From Pseudomonas hormoni (lineage in GTDB: Bacteria > Pseudomonadota > Gammaproteobacteria > Pseudomonadales > Pseudomonadaceae): a stretch of 64,000 bases of DNA. Positions 62,848 through 64,000 of the stretch are shown piece by piece; positions within the stretch are counted from its first letter, which is position 1, and every line of letters begins with the position of its first letter. The translations under genes were made by a program, and so were the position numbers. The DNA is taken from NCBI RefSeq assembly GCF_018502625.1, contig NZ_CP075566.1:3768001-3832000 (forward strand), read 5' to 3'. The notes below the pieces were generated by a model, which saw nothing but the letters and a program-made list of their open reading frames with translations, had not been told where the DNA came from and made no database searches.

Positions 62848-64000
62848 ATGCCCAGCCCACTGCGCCCGGATCAACGGCGGTTTCCCCTGCACGTGCACAT
62901 CAGTGTGATGTTTACCCTGCTGTTGCTGCTGACTGGCGTGGTGTTGGGCATTTTCAACTATCGGCAAACCACGCAGATCATTCTTTCCAGCAGTGAAAAG
63001 CTCTTCGAGCGCATCGAGCAGGACGTCCGGCTGGACCTGCACGCCACCTATGAACCCATCCATCATCTGTTGAGCCTGCTGGTATACAACCCGGCGGCGC
63101 AGGCTACTCACCTGGAACAACGCCTGGCGCTGCTCGGTCCCTTCAGCCAGTCGCTCAAGGACAACCCTGACCTGGCCTCGCTGTACCTGGGCTACGACAA
63201 CGGTGATTTCTTCATGGTTCGCCCCTTGCGGACCGCCGCCCTGAAAACCCTGCTCAACGCTCCCGGCAACGCGGTATATCAGGTGTGGAGCATCGAGCGA
63301 AACGACGGCCCGGCGCATTCCCAGTCTCTGTTTTTCGATCAGGACCTGAACCTCGTCGGTCGGCAGGACAATCCCGACGACACCTACGATCCGCGAACAC
63401 GTAACTGGTTTTCCAATGCCCGCCGCAACAGCGATCAGATCATCACCGAACCCTACCTCTTTTTCTCCACCCACAACGTCGGCACCACCCTGGCCCGCCG
63501 CAGCGGTGCCCACGCAATCCTGGGCGCCGACCTGACGCTGGCCGAACTGTCCGCGACCCTGGCCAAACATGTCGTCACCCCCAGTACCGAAATCGTGCTG
63601 TTCGATGCCGAAGGCAATGCCATCGCTTACCCCGACAGCAACAAGCTGATCGTCGACGACCAGACCGCCCGCCTGAGCAAGGCCGCTGACCTGAGCCCCA
63701 GTCTCGGCGCATTGCTGAACAACCCGCCAACAGGCAATCGGCTAAAGGCCGCCGGCCGCCAATGGATCGTTGCCCGCAGTCACATGCAGGAGGGTGGTCC
63801 CCAGGGACTGCAACTGGCGCTGCTGGTGCCGGAAGACGAATTGCTCGCCGAGGCCTACCGCATGCGCTGGCAAGGTGCGTTGATTACGTTGGCCACGTTG
63901 CTGTTGTGCCTGCCGCTGGGCTGGCTGACCTCGAGAATCCTGGTCAAACCCCTTCGCGCACTGGTGCAGGAAGCCGACGCCATTCGCAGTTTCAATTTCC
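62848..64000 (+). CDS. cache/HAMP membrane sensor protein, 3' end outside window
   Basis: The frame is open from ATG 62848 (GGAGAG 11 bp upstream) to the window end, 384 codons. A membrane helix (HISVMFTLLLLLTGVVLGIF) precedes a periplasmic region of about 310 residues with dCache features: SLYLGYDNGDFFMVRPL, DTYDPRTRNWFSNAR, and ILGADLTLAELSATL. A second helix (ALITLATLLLCLPLGWLTS) leads into a HAMP segment (RILVKPLRALVQEADAIRSF). The output domain is not in the window. HD-GYP, cyclase or methyl-accepting types are all possible. It follows the BvgS-like gene by 50 bp and may be in the same transcript. Confidence 0.8.
   Translation, partial: MPSPLRPDQRRFPLHVHISVMFTLLLLLTGVVLGIFNYRQTTQIILSSSEKLFERIEQDVRLDLHATYEPIHHLLSLLVYNPAAQATHLEQRLALLGPFSQSLKDNPDLASLYLGYDNGDFFMVRPLRTAALKTLLNAPGNAVYQVWSIERNDGPAHSQSLFFDQDLNLVGRQDNPDDTYDPRTRNWFSNARRNSDQIITEPYLFFSTHNVGTTLARRSGAHAILGADLTLAELSATLAKHVVTPSTEIVLFDAEGNAIAYPDSNKLIVDDQTARLSKAADLSPSLGALLNNPPTGNRLKAAGRQWIVARSHMQEGGPQGLQLALLVPEDELLAEAYRMRWQGALITLATLLLCLPLGWLTSRILVKPLRALVQEADAIRSFNF

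Noticed and set aside
1..64000. tRNA, rRNA, CRISPR, prophage or insertion-sequence genes
   Set aside because: I looked for cloverleaf arms, rRNA-like stretches, spaced direct repeats, transposases and integrases and saw none; a tRNA or CRISPR scanner would be decisive.

Overview
The window is chromosomal DNA of high GC content from a fluorescent Pseudomonas, most likely the P. fluorescens complex. The evidence is a PvdL-type pyoverdine synthetase with the sigma factor PvdS, an FpvCDEF-type transporter, four PvdS-type promoter boxes, an atu acyclic-terpene cluster, and many Pseudomonas REP/REPIN palindromes. No rRNA, tRNA, CRISPR array, prophage or insertion sequence was seen.

Layout. 1-2715: end of fpvC, then fpvD, fpvE and fpvF, an ABC system for periplasmic handling of ferri-pyoverdine. 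2716-3735: a gene-free kilobase built from a 250-bp-arm inverted repeat with a REPIN nested inside. 3736-6020 (minus): MbtH-like protein, pvdH and a GNAT acetyltransferase. 6238-12762: a Dsb redox module. The sensor/regulator pair dsbS-dsbR runs leftward and dsbD, a TlpA-like gene and dsbG run rightward. A low-GC gene for a hemopexin-like four-bladed propeller sits between the two halves. 12905-13717: alpha/beta hydrolase. 13899-28934: pvdL, pvdS and a PvdYII/IucB-type acetyltransferase. 29010-29828: solute-binding protein. 29922-39073: atuR divergent from atuABCDEF (geranyl/citronellyl-CoA degradation). 39145-42061: exonuclease, ppnP, MOSC protein, cheV. 42524-46315: a small Hpt-like protein, a NarL-type two-component pair, a YegS-type lipid kinase and a small membrane protein. 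46382-48815: moeA, moaB and mobA (molybdenum cofactor). 48894-58036: housekeeping and membrane genes (lipoprotein, RluA-type pseudouridine synthase, glutaredoxin-like protein, Kef-type antiporter, amtB, yqjD/yqjE/yqjK-like genes, an EAL phosphodiesterase, dgt). 58208-62797: a stand-alone receiver, a BvgA-like regulator and a BvgS-like hybrid kinase. 62848-end: a cache/HAMP membrane sensor cut by the window edge.

How the parts work together. PvdS, under a Fur-box promoter, should drive pvdL, pvdH, the MbtH-like gene and the acetyltransferase, each preceded by a TAAAT-N16-CGT-like box (TAATT in pvdL). PvdH makes 2,4-diaminobutyrate, which the last PvdL module is predicted to use. The MbtH-like protein would support adenylation domains, and the acetyltransferase suggests a pyoverdine containing N5-acetyl-N5-hydroxyornithine. 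FpvC-F would handle the returning ferri-pyoverdine. The Dsb block is a regulated periplasmic thiol-repair set resembling the copper-responsive DsbRS regulon of P. aeruginosa.

The points most worth a second look are: a REPIN inserted in frame into the translated start of fpvD; the hemopexin-like gene inside the dsbR-dsbD regulatory interval; tandem 11-bp boxes in front of dsbD; PvdS boxes embedded in neighbouring coding ends; an AtuB that lacks the usual SDR Tyr-Lys pair; and a BvgA-type heptad pair upstream of the BvgA-like regulator.
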